From Anaerococcus marasmi (GTDB lineage Bacteria > Bacillota > Clostridia > Tissierellales > Peptoniphilaceae), in assembly GCF_900290195.1 (NCBI RefSeq), contig NZ_OLMF01000005.1, forward strand, positions 1 through 64,000: a stretch of DNA of 64,000 bases, read 5' to 3'. The translations under genes and the position numbers were made by a program. The notes under the pieces were generated by a model, which was not told where the DNA came from, searched no databases, and saw nothing but the letters and a program-made list of their open reading frames with translations. Shown here piece after piece: positions 18,020-26,783 of the stretch (its first letter is position 1; each line of letters begins with the position of its first letter).

Positions 18020-19411
18020 ATGAAAGAAACTAATCATGACAAAGACTGTAGAAAATCAACCAGACTAATCAAAGATAACTCAGAAAGTGAAAATAAATTA
18101 GCTGGACACAGTCATGATAAGATTAACTCAAAAGAAAATACCAAAAATGAACTAATTGAAAAAATACTCCATCGAAACAACCTAAACGAAGCCTTTAAAA
18201 GAGTAAAATCCAATAAAGGTTCAGCAGGAATAGATGGAATATCAACAGAAGAACTCCTAGAACATCTAAAAGAAAACAAAGATAAAATACTAGGACAAAT
18301 AAGAGCAAGGAAATACAAGCCAAAACCAGTAAAAAGGGTACAAATACCAAAATCAAATGGTAAGAAACGAAATCTAGGAATACCCACAACAACAGATAGG
18401 GTAATACAACAAGCAATAGCACAAATACTAAGCCCCATCTATGAAAATAAATTCTCAGAAAACAGCTATGGATTTAGACCAAATAGAAGTGCACACGATG
18501 CCTTAAAAAGGATAAAAGAAATAGCAGATGAAGGATACACATGGGTAGTAGATTTAGACCTAGAAAAATACTTCGACACAGTAAACCAATCCAAACTAAT
18601 ACAAATCCTATCAGAAGAAATAAAAGATGGAGATGTAATATCCTTAATACACAAATATCTAAAATCAGGAATAATGATAGATGGAATAAAAGTAAAATCA
18701 GACAAAGGCGTACCACAAGGTGGGCCCCTAAGTCCACTACTCGCAAACATCTACCTAAATGAAGCTGATCAAGAACTTGAAAAATGGGGATACAAATTTG
18801 TAAGATATGCAGACGACATGCTAATATTCGCAAGAAATAGGAAAGCAGCCGAAAGATACTACAAAAGAGTCAAAAATCTGTTAGAAGGAAAATTAAAACT
18901 TAAAGTAAACGAGGAAAAGACCTCAATAAGAAAATTAAGTCAAACAAAATATCTAGGATATGGATTTTATCATAATAATGGAACCCAATTAAAAGTACAC
19001 AAAGAAAGCCTAAAGAAACTAAAGGCAAAACTAAAAGCGGTAACAAGCAGAAGTAATGCACTAGGCTATAGGCAAAGAAGAATAAAAATCAACCAAATCG
19101 CAAGAGGATGGATTCAATATTTCAAACTTGCAAATATGAGAAAACACCTTCAAATTTTAGACGAATGGTTAAGAAGAAGAATCAGAATGTGTGCGTGGAA
19201 AGGCTGGAAGAAAGTAAAAACCAAATTTACAAATCTAGTAAAATTAGGAATAGCAAAATTCCAAGCTTGGCAATGGGCAAATACACGCAAATCATATTGG
19301 AGAATAGCAAAAAGTCCAATACTAAACAGAGCTCTTAACAACAAAAGAATAGCTGAGAGGGGATATGTATCCCTAGTCAGCTATTACAATAAAGTTCAAA
19401 TTAAACTGTAG
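18020..19411 (+). CDS. ltrA: Group II intron reverse transcriptase/maturase
   Basis: This 463-residue protein has the RT blocks in order: NKGSAGIDGIS (RT0-1), GIPTTTDRVIQQAI, SYGFRPNRSAHDAL, VVDLDLEKYFDTVN, GVPQGGPLSPLLANI, and YADD at residues 263-266 (catalytic Asp pair). The maturase X/thumb region follows (IARGWIQYFKLANM). There is no C-terminal HNH endonuclease, as in class C. AGGAGG lies ten bases before the ATG. Base composition is very A-rich on the coding strand, unlike neighbouring genes, fitting a mobile gene. It would promote splicing and mobility of its host intron. Confidence 0.95.
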   Translation: MKETNHDKDCRKSTRLIKDNSESENKLAGHSHDKINSKENTKNELIEKILHRNNLNEAFKRVKSNKGSAGIDGISTEELLEHLKENKDKILGQIRARKYKPKPVKRVQIPKSNGKKRNLGIPTTTDRVIQQAIAQILSPIYENKFSENSYGFRPNRSAHDALKRIKEIADEGYTWVVDLDLEKYFDTVNQSKLIQILSEEIKDGDVISLIHKYLKSGIMIDGIKVKSDKGVPQGGPLSPLLANIYLNEADQELEKWGYKFVRYADDMLIFARNRKAAERYYKRVKNLLEGKLKLKVNEEKTSIRKLSQTKYLGYGFYHNNGTQLKVHKESLKKLKAKLKAVTSRSNALGYRQRRIKINQIARGWIQYFKLANMRKHLQILDEWLRRRIRMCAWKGWKKVKTKFTNLVKLGIAKFQAWQWANTRKSYWRIAKSPILNRALNNKRIAERGYVSLVSYYNKVQIKL

Positions 19412-19488
19412 AACCGCCGTATACGGAACCGTACGTACGGTGGTGTGAGAGGTCGGTAAATGAAATAATCATTTACCTCCTACTCGAT
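19411..19488 (+). ncRNA. Group II intron domains V and VI
   Basis: Domain V begins at the maturase stop with GAACCGCCGT and pairs through CGTACGG / CCGTACG elements up to about 19446. Domain VI is the hairpin GGTAAATGA (19456-19464) / TCATTTACC (19470-19478), followed by the 3' terminus TCCTACTCGAT. These are the catalytic core and branch-point domains; their presence suggests the intron can still splice. Confidence 0.8.
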
Positions 19489-19490
19489 GG

Positions 19491-21383
19491 CTAATCATAC
19501 ATTTCCAAAAGCTTCTCTAGGACTTTAATTTTTTCTCTTATATCAAGTCCTTCGTCGGTGTCTTTTTTTAGCATTCTTGGAAGGAGGATTTCTACTTCTT
19601 TTATATTAGGGGTGTAGCTTGATACCTTGTCTGTGATTGATTCGTAGCTTTTGTGCTCGGCTAGGGCTACGTGGTGGGAGTTAAACATCAAGGTGTAGCC
19701 TGCTATTCCAGTTTTAGCTTGGTAAGGTTTGGATATTCCACCATCTATTACATAGAGCTTGCCCCCTCCCTTGATTGGGCTATCTCCTTTTTTGACTTTT
19801 ACTGGAACATGGCCATTTATTATCCTTCTTCTTTCACTTGTAATCTCGAATTCATCTAGGATCATATCTACTATTTCTTCCTTCTCAGAAAGCTTGTAGT
19901 AAGGGTTGTAGACTTCTCTTCTTAGGTCTTTATCATCTACGAAGAGATTTTCGAAGTAGGAGTATTGGCTCTTGCCGAAAATTGGGGAGTATCTACCGTT
20001 TATCAGATACCACATGACATCTTTGGCGAAGATTGAATTGGTAAAGTAAGCATCACGGGCAACCTTATCAAAGGCATCCATAAGCATTCTTCCCGAATAT
20101 TTCTTCCCCTTTATTTCTATTTCTTGGAATTTTCCGTCTTCTGTTAGGGGGATGCAGCCATGAAAGAGTAGAGAGCCGTTTTCTGTCTTATACATTGATC
20201 CATTTTTGTAGAGAAACCTCATATGGCGGTTGAGTCTGTTGGCCTTGATGAAGTCACTTTTTAGGATGTCTATGATAAATTTTTCGGCATCTGTTAGTTT
20301 GAGCGGGTCTTTTGGGTCTATGGTAGGGAAGTTGGTATCCTTGAGTGGGACATTTTTGTAGGTCATTTTCTCAAAATCAATGAATTTGAGGAAGTTTCTA
20401 TCATCTACATTAAACTCAGGATTTCTAGCTATGAGGGCTCCGTCTAGTTTGAATCTTATGATAGAAATAGCCTTATACATCTTGGCTGCTACTTCACCAC
20501 TTACATTATCGTAGATATTTTTATCGAAAATCCTAGGAATAAAGAGCTCGCATGGGTCGTCCTTGTAGGTGTGAATTGCAAATTCATAGAGAGGCCTTAG
20601 GTTTATTCCGTAGCCGTCTTCTAACATATCGAAGTTGTTGTATGAGATGGCATTGGCAACACAGGCAGCTATTAGAGCTTCATTTCCGCTGGCTGCTCCC
20701 ATCCAGGCGATGTCGTGGTTGCCCCATTGGATGTCGACGTTAGGGAAGGTTAAAAGCTCGTCCATTATTATGTGTGGGGAAGGGCCCCTGTCGTAGATAT
20801 CCCCGACTATATGGAGTTTGTCTACAGAGACCCTTTGGATAAGTCTTGCAAGAGCTATGATAAATTCCCTAGCAGAGTCGTATTTTACTATGTTTGCTAT
20901 AAGGGACTCGTAATATTCTTTCTTGTTAAATTCAGAATCGTTGGTATATAGAAGCTCGTCAATGATATTTGTATATGAGCCTGTAAACTTGCTTTTGACA
21001 TAGGCCTTTGGGTATTTGGTAGATACGAATCTAAATAGGTTGATTAACCTGTGGATAGTGATAGTTAGATAGTCTTCTGTCAATAAATCGTTTTCAGAAA
21101 GGTCCTTAAGAACGTGGACCGGATCGTAAATCAGCTCGGCTAATTCGTCTTGGTCTTCTTTAATCAAGGTATCGCCAAATAACTTCGCAATCTTATCTCT
21201 AATGTTTCCTGATGCAGACCTTAATAGATGAAGGAAGGCCTCGCTTTCTCCATGGATGTCGGAGAAAAAATATTCCGTGCCCTTAGGTAGGTAGAGCTTG
21301 GAGTTAAGTGAAATTAACTCGTCTTTTATATCGGATTTTTTGGGATAGATGTCTTTTAATAATTTCAAGTAATTTTTGTCCAT
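19491..21383 (-). CDS. fbp: Fructose-1,6-bisphosphatase class III
   Basis: Class III FBPase of Firmicutes converts fructose 1,6-bisphosphate to fructose 6-phosphate in gluconeogenesis. The 630-residue length fits. Metallophosphatase motifs are visible: SDIHGESEAF, GDIYDRGPSPHI, WGNHDIAWMG and INGHVPVK. Start choice: ATG at 21395 lies inside the binding site GAGGAG, while ATG at 21383 is spaced correctly after it, so 21383 is used. No terminator remains directly behind the stop: the group II intron abuts it and has displaced the shared hairpin at 17611-17646 by 1.84 kb. Upstream lies a hairpin/leader-ORF region (21426-21511). Confidence 0.94.
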   Translation of the reverse strand: MDKNYLKLLKDIYPKKSDIKDELISLNSKLYLPKGTEYFFSDIHGESEAFLHLLRSASGNIRDKIAKLFGDTLIKEDQDELAELIYDPVHVLKDLSENDLLTEDYLTITIHRLINLFRFVSTKYPKAYVKSKFTGSYTNIIDELLYTNDSEFNKKEYYESLIANIVKYDSAREFIIALARLIQRVSVDKLHIVGDIYDRGPSPHIIMDELLTFPNVDIQWGNHDIAWMGAASGNEALIAACVANAISYNNFDMLEDGYGINLRPLYEFAIHTYKDDPCELFIPRIFDKNIYDNVSGEVAAKMYKAISIIRFKLDGALIARNPEFNVDDRNFLKFIDFEKMTYKNVPLKDTNFPTIDPKDPLKLTDAEKFIIDILKSDFIKANRLNRHMRFLYKNGSMYKTENGSLLFHGCIPLTEDGKFQEIEIKGKKYSGRMLMDAFDKVARDAYFTNSIFAKDVMWYLINGRYSPIFGKSQYSYFENLFVDDKDLRREVYNPYYKLSEKEEIVDMILDEFEITSERRRIINGHVPVKVKKGDSPIKGGGKLYVIDGGISKPYQAKTGIAGYTLMFNSHHVALAEHKSYESITDKVSSYTPNIKEVEILLPRMLKKDTDEGLDIREKIKVLEKLLEMYD

Positions 21384-21425
21384 AATACTCCTCATTTCTT
21401 CTTATATCTTATATACCCAAAATAA

Positions 21426-21511
21426 AAATGGCTAAGCTTAGTCTAGGGACTCTTCTATCTTTCCTTCTTTGGATAAGATAATAGTCTCTCCTAGCTTTAA
21501 GCTTGCCATTT
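21426..21511 (-). promoter_or_regulatory. Long imperfect hairpin with T-rich tail upstream of fbp
   Basis: On the minus strand AAATGGCAAGCTTA (21511-21498) pairs with TAAGCTTAGCCATTT (to 21426). More interior pairing (CTAGG / CCTAG, GGAAAGATAG against CTATTATCTTATCC) makes nearly the whole segment foldable. TTTTTATTTT follows. It could be the terminator of the upstream membrane-protein gene, an attenuator of fbp, or both. Confidence 0.5.
21438..21509 (-). CDS. Possible 23-residue leader peptide before fbp
   Basis: An ATG six bases after the stop of the membrane protein opens a 23-codon frame (MASLKLGETIILSKEGKIEE then SLD) that lies wholly inside the hairpin of 21426-21511. A weak GAAGAG sits upstream. 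A short ORF coinciding with a terminator-like fold before an enzyme gene resembles attenuation, but it may simply be a chance frame or the stub of a lost gene. Confidence 0.25.
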   Translation of the reverse strand: MASLKLGETIILSKEGKIEESLD

Positions 21512-21514
21512 ATT

Positions 21515-22255
21515 TTACTCTTCGGTATCTATATCTTTATCATCCTCACTAGGAGGATCTGTTTGATCGAGTTTTTCTAAGGCTTCTTTATCTTTTAATT
21601 CGTCTAGATTATCCTTATTTTCCTCTGGATCAACCAACTTTGTCTCTTCTATTTGATCTTCTTTTATAGCTTCATCTTCCTTTTTGCTTGCGAAGTCAAG
21701 AGAGTAAACTTTGTTATTTGCCCCAGTATTTTCCTTTTTAATATCTTGATTTGATATTTCTTCTAGGTCCTTTTCCTTGATTACTCCTTTATCCTTTTTT
21801 CTAATCTTTGTAGGTTTTTTTGATTGGCCTTGTATATTATAGTAACCCTTACCCTTCGTAGCCATTGCCATAATTTGTGAAAGGATTATAAGCACGTTTA
21901 GGACAAGTGGTATTAGTATAAGTCTTTCTCTAACAAAGAATAGGATTAGTAAGTCTATTACAACAAAGAGAGTAGCGAAAAATATATTTGATATTATCTT
22001 TACTCCGAACTTACCAGAGTTAAAAATATTTCTCGTAATCTGTAAGTTTAGTAAAAATAAGGATATGAGCACTATTAGGGCAAAGGGCTTTGCAAAGCCA
22101 AGCGAAATACCTGATAGGCCAATTATATCAAGGAAGCTTGCCAAAAGCTTCTTGTCGACAAAGCCTGCAAAAATTGCCGCAAAAGCAAATAGTATTGTAA
22201 TTATTGATCTGAATATGCCGCTTATGGTGGTTAAAAATCTTGTAGTTTTTTTCAT
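21515..22255 (-). CDS. Membrane protein with acidic C-terminal tail, function unknown
   Basis: This 246-residue protein is not one I recognise. The first 145 residues contain about four hydrophobic spans (TILFAFAAIFAGF, FALIVLISLFLLNL, NIFFATLFVVIDLLILFF, LILIPLVLNVLIIL). The rest is a charged, low-complexity cytoplasmic-type tail: basic around 155-165 (KKPTKIRKKDKG), then very rich in Glu, Asp and Lys to the C-terminal DIDTEE. GGAGG precedes the ATG. It lies upstream of fbp on the same strand. Confidence 0.75.
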   Translation of the reverse strand: MKKTTRFLTTISGIFRSIITILFAFAAIFAGFVDKKLLASFLDIIGLSGISLGFAKPFALIVLISLFLLNLQITRNIFNSGKFGVKIISNIFFATLFVVIDLLILFFVRERLILIPLVLNVLIILSQIMAMATKGKGYYNIQGQSKKPTKIRKKDKGVIKEKDLEEISNQDIKKENTGANNKVYSLDFASKKEDEAIKEDQIEETKLVDPEENKDNLDELKDKEALEKLDQTDPPSEDDKDIDTEE

Positions 22256-22357
22256 AATGCCTCCGTTTATATTATTATAGCATAAATAATAGATTTGTTT
22301 CTAGCTTTTATTAGAGTATAATAAGCCCAAAGATTTGTTTAAGTTAAGGAGGTCTAT

Positions 22358-22867
22358 ATGTTATTTGATGAAGTAATAGATAAAAGATATTCTGAAAGAA
22401 AATATTCTTCCAAAATACCTGATGACGAGTCAATTGAAAAGCTCCTAGAAGCTGCTAGGAAGGCTCCGATTGCAAATGGCCAGTACGATATGTGTAGGCT
22501 AACAGTCGTTAAGGATAAAAATCTCATGCAAGATTTCGTAAAGGAATATCAGGAAAAGACAGGAAAGAGCAAGGATCCGCTCTATCAAGCACCAGTATTT
22601 ATTATCTTTTCATCAAGTAAGGATACATCGGCCCGTTTTGAAGATGCAGGTTGCGTTATAGAAAATATTTCCCTTAAAGCGACAGAGATGGGACTAGGCT
22701 CTTGCTATATAAGAGGAAGCGTAAATGCCCTGGGCAAGGATGCAGCTTACATCAAAAGCCTTAACTTAGATGAAGGATTCTACCCTGTAAGCGGGGTTAT
22801 AGTTGGTTATCCTGATGGTGAAAGTAGTGTGCGCGAGCATGATATAGGGACCAATTATATTAATTGA
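22358..22867 (+). CDS. Nitroreductase family protein
   Basis: This 169-residue FMN-dependent nitroreductase-fold protein starts MLFDEVIDKRYSERKYSS, the family's FMN-contacting N-terminus (RxSxRxY). EKLLEAARKAPIANG and the GLGSCYIRG segment are also characteristic. Full-length for the small branch of the family. AAGGAGG precedes the ATG; TATAAT at 22317-22322 is a likely -10. The physiological substrate is unknown. It is a single gene lying between divergent neighbours and the rpo operon. Confidence 0.88.
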   Translation: MLFDEVIDKRYSERKYSSKIPDDESIEKLLEAARKAPIANGQYDMCRLTVVKDKNLMQDFVKEYQEKTGKSKDPLYQAPVFIIFSSSKDTSARFEDAGCVIENISLKATEMGLGSCYIRGSVNALGKDAAYIKSLNLDEGFYPVSGVIVGYPDGESSVREHDIGTNYIN

Positions 22868-22927
22868 GAAGCTTTATAAAGAAAGAAAATATTTTTGAGA
22901 AAAAGAAAGGAAATCTCGACAAAGGAC

Positions 22928-22989
22928 TTGTATGGTTGATTATTTTATGGTATAATTAACAATTGCTAGAAATCTATAAATCGAGATTT
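22928..22989 (+). promoter_or_regulatory. rpoB promoter and possible leader attenuator
   Basis: TTGTAT at 22928-22933 and TATAAT at 22951-22956 are 17 bp apart, with TGG before the -10. Immediately downstream AAATCT (22972-22977) can pair with AGATTT (22984-22989), followed by eight or more T residues, which would form a small terminator in the leader. A longer inverted repeat AAATCTCGA (22911-22919) / TCGAGATTT (22981-22989) surrounds the promoter. The 78 bases from 22990 to the rpoB ATG hold no gene. Confidence 0.5.
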
Positions 22990-23067
22990 TTTTATTTTTT
23001 TAACGAGTTTTTGAAGATGCTTTTTAGATAGAGAAAAGCCCATGAAACAGACAAGGAGTAATGATTA

Positions 23068-26000
23068 ATGGCCCAATTCCATGAACAAATGTATGGAAGA
23101 ACAAAGAGAAAGAGTTTTTCCAAATTTCCTCAAGTATTAGATTTACCAAATTTATTGAAAGTTCAAAAAGATTCTTACGAATGGTTCCTTAAAGAAGGTT
23201 TGGGAGAAATCCTAGAAGATATTTCTCCAATCGAAGATTACAACGGCAACCTAATTCTAGAATTTATCGGTTATGAATTTGACGAAGAAACAAAATATTC
23301 AGTAAAAGAATCCAAATACAAGGATGCGACCTACGCAAGAGACCTAAAGGTTAAAGCAAGGCTTATAAACAAGGAGACAGAAGAAGTTAAAGAGCAAGAA
23401 GTCTTTATGGGAGACTTCCCAATGATGACAGATTCTGCTACCTTTGTTATAAATGGTGCAGAAAGAGTTATAGTAAGCCAGTTAGTTAGATCTCCTGGTG
23501 TTTATTATGCAGAAGAAACTGACAAGAGCGGTGATAAGATGTATTCTTCAACTGTCATCCCTAACCGTGGTGCTTGGATAGAGTTTGATACAGATGCAAG
23601 CCACACAGTAAATGTTAGACTTGACAGAACGAGAAAGCTACCTGCGACAACTCTTGTTCGTGCACTTTTATTTGAAACAGACGAAGAAATCATCAATGCT
23701 ATCGGAGATACCAAACATTTGAGAAATACCCTCGAGAAGGAAAACTCAGAGACCGCTGATGAAGCTTTGATAGAGATCTACAGAAAATTAAAACCAGGTG
23801 ACCCTGCAAGCGTTGAGTCAGCAACAAACTTAATCAACAATCTCCTATTCGATGATAGAAGATATGATCTTGCTAAGGTTGGAAGATATAAATACAATCT
23901 TAAGCTTGCCCTAGCAGATAGAATCGAAGGACTGGTAGCTAAGGATGATGTTATAGATCCAGAAACTGGTGAAGTTTTCGTATCAGCTGGAGATAAAATT
24001 GACGAAGAGACAGCCAAAGCTATAGAAAACGCTGGTATTGTTACAGTTGATGTAATCAAAAAGGACGAATACGAAGAAGATAAGACTCTTAGGATAGTTG
24101 GAAATAACTTCGTTGACCTTAACTCATTTGAAGAACTAAAAGATGTCGATATAAGAGTTGATGACTTCAGTGAAAAAGTATACTTCCCTGTGATGAAAGA
24201 GATAATCGAAGAGGCAGAAAGCCCTGAAGAGATCAAATCTCTAATGGAAAGAAGAAAGAAAGAACTTTCTCCAAAACACATCACCAAGGCTGATATACTT
24301 GCTATAGTTAACTACCAATTCAACCTCTTTGAAGGAATTGGATATGTTGATGATATCGACCACTTAGGTAACAGACGTGTTAGAGGAGTAGGAGAGCTTC
24401 TACAAAACCAATTCAGAGTAGGACTTGCTAGGATGGAAAGAGTTGTTCGTGAGAGAATGACAACCCAAGATCCTGACCTTGCAACTCCTCAAGGCCTAAT
24501 CAACATCAAGCCAGTAACAGCTGTAATCAAAGAATTCTTTGGTTCATCCCAACTTTCCCAATTTATGGACCAAACCAACCCAATGAGTGAGCTAACTCAC
24601 AAGAGAAGACTATCTGCTCTTGGACCAGGTGGTTTGTCAAGAGATAGGGCGGGAGTTGAAGTTCGTGACGTACACGATTCCCACTACGGAAGAATCTGTC
24701 CAATAGAAACTCCAGAAGGACCAAACATCGGACTAATCACTTCCCTTACAACTTATGCTAGAGTTAATAAATACGGATTTATAGAAACACCTTACAGGGT
24801 TGTTAAAGAAGGCGGTTATGTATCTGATGAGATCGACTACCTAACAGCAGATGTAGAAGATAACTTCATTATAGCCCAAGCCAATGAGCCACTTGATGAA
24901 GATGATAGATTCGTAAATGAGAGAGTATCAGGACGTGGTCTAAAGGGTGAGAATGATATATACCCAAGGGAGAAAATCCAATACATGGACGTATCTCCTC
25001 AACAGATAGTTTCTGTCGGAGCAAGTTTAATACCATTCCTTGAAAACGACGACTCAACCCGTGCCCTAATGGGTGCCAACATGCAACGTCAGGCAGTTCC
25101 ACTCATAAAGAGTGAAGCGCCAATAGTTGCTACAGGTATAGAGCATAGAGCAGCCAAGGACTCAGGTGTTTGTGTTGTATCTAGGTCAAAGGGAGAGGTT
25201 GTTTATGTCGGAGATGATCACATCAAGGTCAAAAGAGCGAGCGACGGCGAAATAGAAGACTACGAACTACTTAAATTTGAAAGAGCCAACCAAGGAACTA
25301 CAATCAACCAAAGACCAATTGTCAAAAGAGGAGATAAGGTTGAGGCAAATGAAATCCTTGCAGATGGACCATCTACAGACAATGGAGAACTAGCCCTAGG
25401 TAAAAACATCCTTATAGCCTTTACAACATGGGAAGGATACAACTTCGAGGATGCTATGCTTCTTAACGAAGAGCTTGTAATGGACGATGTACTAACATCA
25501 GTGCATATAGAAGAGCATGAGTGTGAAGCAAGAGAAACTAAGCTTGGAGCAGAAGAGATTACCAAGGATATACCAAATGTCGGAGAAGATATGAAAAAAG
25601 ATCTCGACGAAAATGGTATTATTAGAATCGGTGCAGAAGTTAAAAGCGGAGATATCCTTGTAGGTAAGGTATCACCAAAGGGAGAAACAGAGCTATCTCC
25701 AGAAGAAAGACTTCTACGTGCAATCTTCGGTGAAAAAGCAAGAGAGGTACGTGATACTTCCCTTAAGGTTCCACACGGAGAAAGCGGAATAGTAGTAGAC
25801 GTCAAAGAATACAACAAGAAAGACGGGGACGAACTAGCTCCAGGTGTAAACAAGGTAATAAGAGTCTATGTAGCTGCCAAGAGAAAAATCATGGTGGGAG
25901 ATAAGATGTGCGGTCGTCACGGTAACAAGGGTGTCGTTTCAAGAATTCTTCCAAGAGAAGACATGCCATTCCTTCCGGACGGAACACCTCTACAAATCTG

Positions 26001-26775
26001 TCTGAACCCACTTGGTATTCCAAGCCGTATGAACCTTGGACAGGTATTAGAAGTACACATGGGTCTTGCAGCAAGAACAATGGGCTGGAAGATTGCTACA
26101 CCAGTATTTGATGGTGCACTCGATACAGAAATTGAAGAAGTCCTAGAAGAAGCTAAAAAGACAGCTCCATATGTAAACAAGACAGGAAAAATAACTCTTC
26201 GTGATGGTAGAACAGGCCTTCCATTCGAAAACCCAGTAACTGTTGGAGTAATGTATATGCTTAAGCTCCACCACATGGTAGAAGAGAAGATCCACGCAAG
26301 ATCTATTGGACCTTACTCACTAGTAACCCAACAACCTCTAGGTGGTAAGGCACAATTTGGTGGACAAAGATTCGGAGAGATGGAAGTTTGGGCCCTAGAA
26401 GCCTACGGTGCAAGCCACACCCTACAAGAAATCCTAACAGTTAAGTCAGATGACGTTACAGGAAGGGTTAAGACCTATGAATCAATAGTTAAGGGTGAAA
26501 ATATTCCTGAACCAGGTACACCAGAATCCTTCAAGGTTCTAGTAAAGGAACTTCAATCCCTTGCCCTAGATGTAGAACTACTCGATGAAGAAGGCGAAGT
26601 AATCGAACTTAAGGAAAACATCGACGAACAAGATAGGTTTAGCCAAGTTGACAAGATCGATGCTTCTAAGGTTAAAAGTCTAACTAGAGCCCTAAACAAG
26701 GACCCAGAGACTAAGACTAAGGTTACAAGCAAGGCTAAAAGCGAAGATACAGCAGAAGAGAATATAGAAGAATAG
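23068..26775 (+). CDS. rpoB: DNA-directed RNA polymerase subunit beta
   Basis: This 1235-residue protein is the beta subunit. The rifampicin region [20 protein letters not shown] is readable and carries the sensitive-type residues equivalent to E. coli Asp516, His526 and Ser531. Later blocks such as [13 protein letters not shown], the GYNFEDA strand and [10 protein letters not shown] (active-site lysines) are intact. The C-terminus has a lineage-specific acidic/Lys-rich tail after about residue 1195. AAGGAG precedes the ATG. There is no rplJ-rplL upstream; the gene has its own promoter and forms a two-gene operon with rpoC. Confidence 0.98.
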   Translation: MAQFHEQMYGRTKRKSFSKFPQVLDLPNLLKVQKDSYEWFLKEGLGEILEDISPIEDYNGNLILEFIGYEFDEETKYSVKESKYKDATYARDLKVKARLINKETEEVKEQEVFMGDFPMMTDSATFVINGAERVIVSQLVRSPGVYYAEETDKSGDKMYSSTVIPNRGAWIEFDTDASHTVNVRLDRTRKLPATTLVRALLFETDEEIINAIGDTKHLRNTLEKENSETADEALIEIYRKLKPGDPASVESATNLINNLLFDDRRYDLAKVGRYKYNLKLALADRIEGLVAKDDVIDPETGEVFVSAGDKIDEETAKAIENAGIVTVDVIKKDEYEEDKTLRIVGNNFVDLNSFEELKDVDIRVDDFSEKVYFPVMKEIIEEAESPEEIKSLMERRKKELSPKHITKADILAIVNYQFNLFEGIGYVDDIDHLGNRRVRGVGELLQNQFRVGLARMERVVRERMTTQDPDLATPQGLINIKPVTAVIKEFFGSSQLSQFMDQTNPMSELTHKRRLSALGPGGLSRDRAGVEVRDVHDSHYGRICPIETPEGPNIGLITSLTTYARVNKYGFIETPYRVVKEGGYVSDEIDYLTADVEDNFIIAQANEPLDEDDRFVNERVSGRGLKGENDIYPREKIQYMDVSPQQIVSVGASLIPFLENDDSTRALMGANMQRQAVPLIKSEAPIVATGIEHRAAKDSGVCVVSRSKGEVVYVGDDHIKVKRASDGEIEDYELLKFERANQGTTINQRPIVKRGDKVEANEILADGPSTDNGELALGKNILIAFTTWEGYNFEDAMLLNEELVMDDVLTSVHIEEHECEARETKLGAEEITKDIPNVGEDMKKDLDENGIIRIGAEVKSGDILVGKVSPKGETELSPEERLLRAIFGEKAREVRDTSLKVPHGESGIVVDVKEYNKKDGDELAPGVNKVIRVYVAAKRKIMVGDKMCGRHGNKGVVSRILPREDMPFLPDGTPLQICLNPLGIPSRMNLGQVLEVHMGLAARTMGWKIATPVFDGALDTEIEEVLEEAKKTAPYVNKTGKITLRDGRTGLPFENPVTVGVMYMLKLHHMVEEKIHARSIGPYSLVTQQPLGGKAQFGGQRFGEMEVWALEAYGASHTLQEILTVKSDDVTGRVKTYESIVKGENIPEPGTPESFKVLVKELQSLALDVELLDEEGEVIELKENIDEQDRFSQVDKIDASKVKSLTRALNKDPETKTKVTSKAKSEDTAEENIEE

Positions 26776-26783
26776 GGGAGTAA

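Larger units (their letters stand above)
17649..19488 (+). mobile_element. Group IIC intron, apparently complete
   Basis: The 5' end GTGCGCTCGGCATGAGC at 17649 has the GTGCG start of bacterial group II introns, and the structured 5' part runs to about 18010. The open reading frame for a reverse transcriptase/maturase (18020-19411) lies in domain IV. Domain V (from 19411) and domain VI (ending CTACTCGAT at 19488) close the element. Insertion directly behind a rho-independent terminator, an IEP without endonuclease domain, and the class C style of domain V all agree with group IIC. It lies between the GAG operon terminator and the end of fbp, in no gene, so splicing is not needed for host function. 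Confidence 0.9.
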
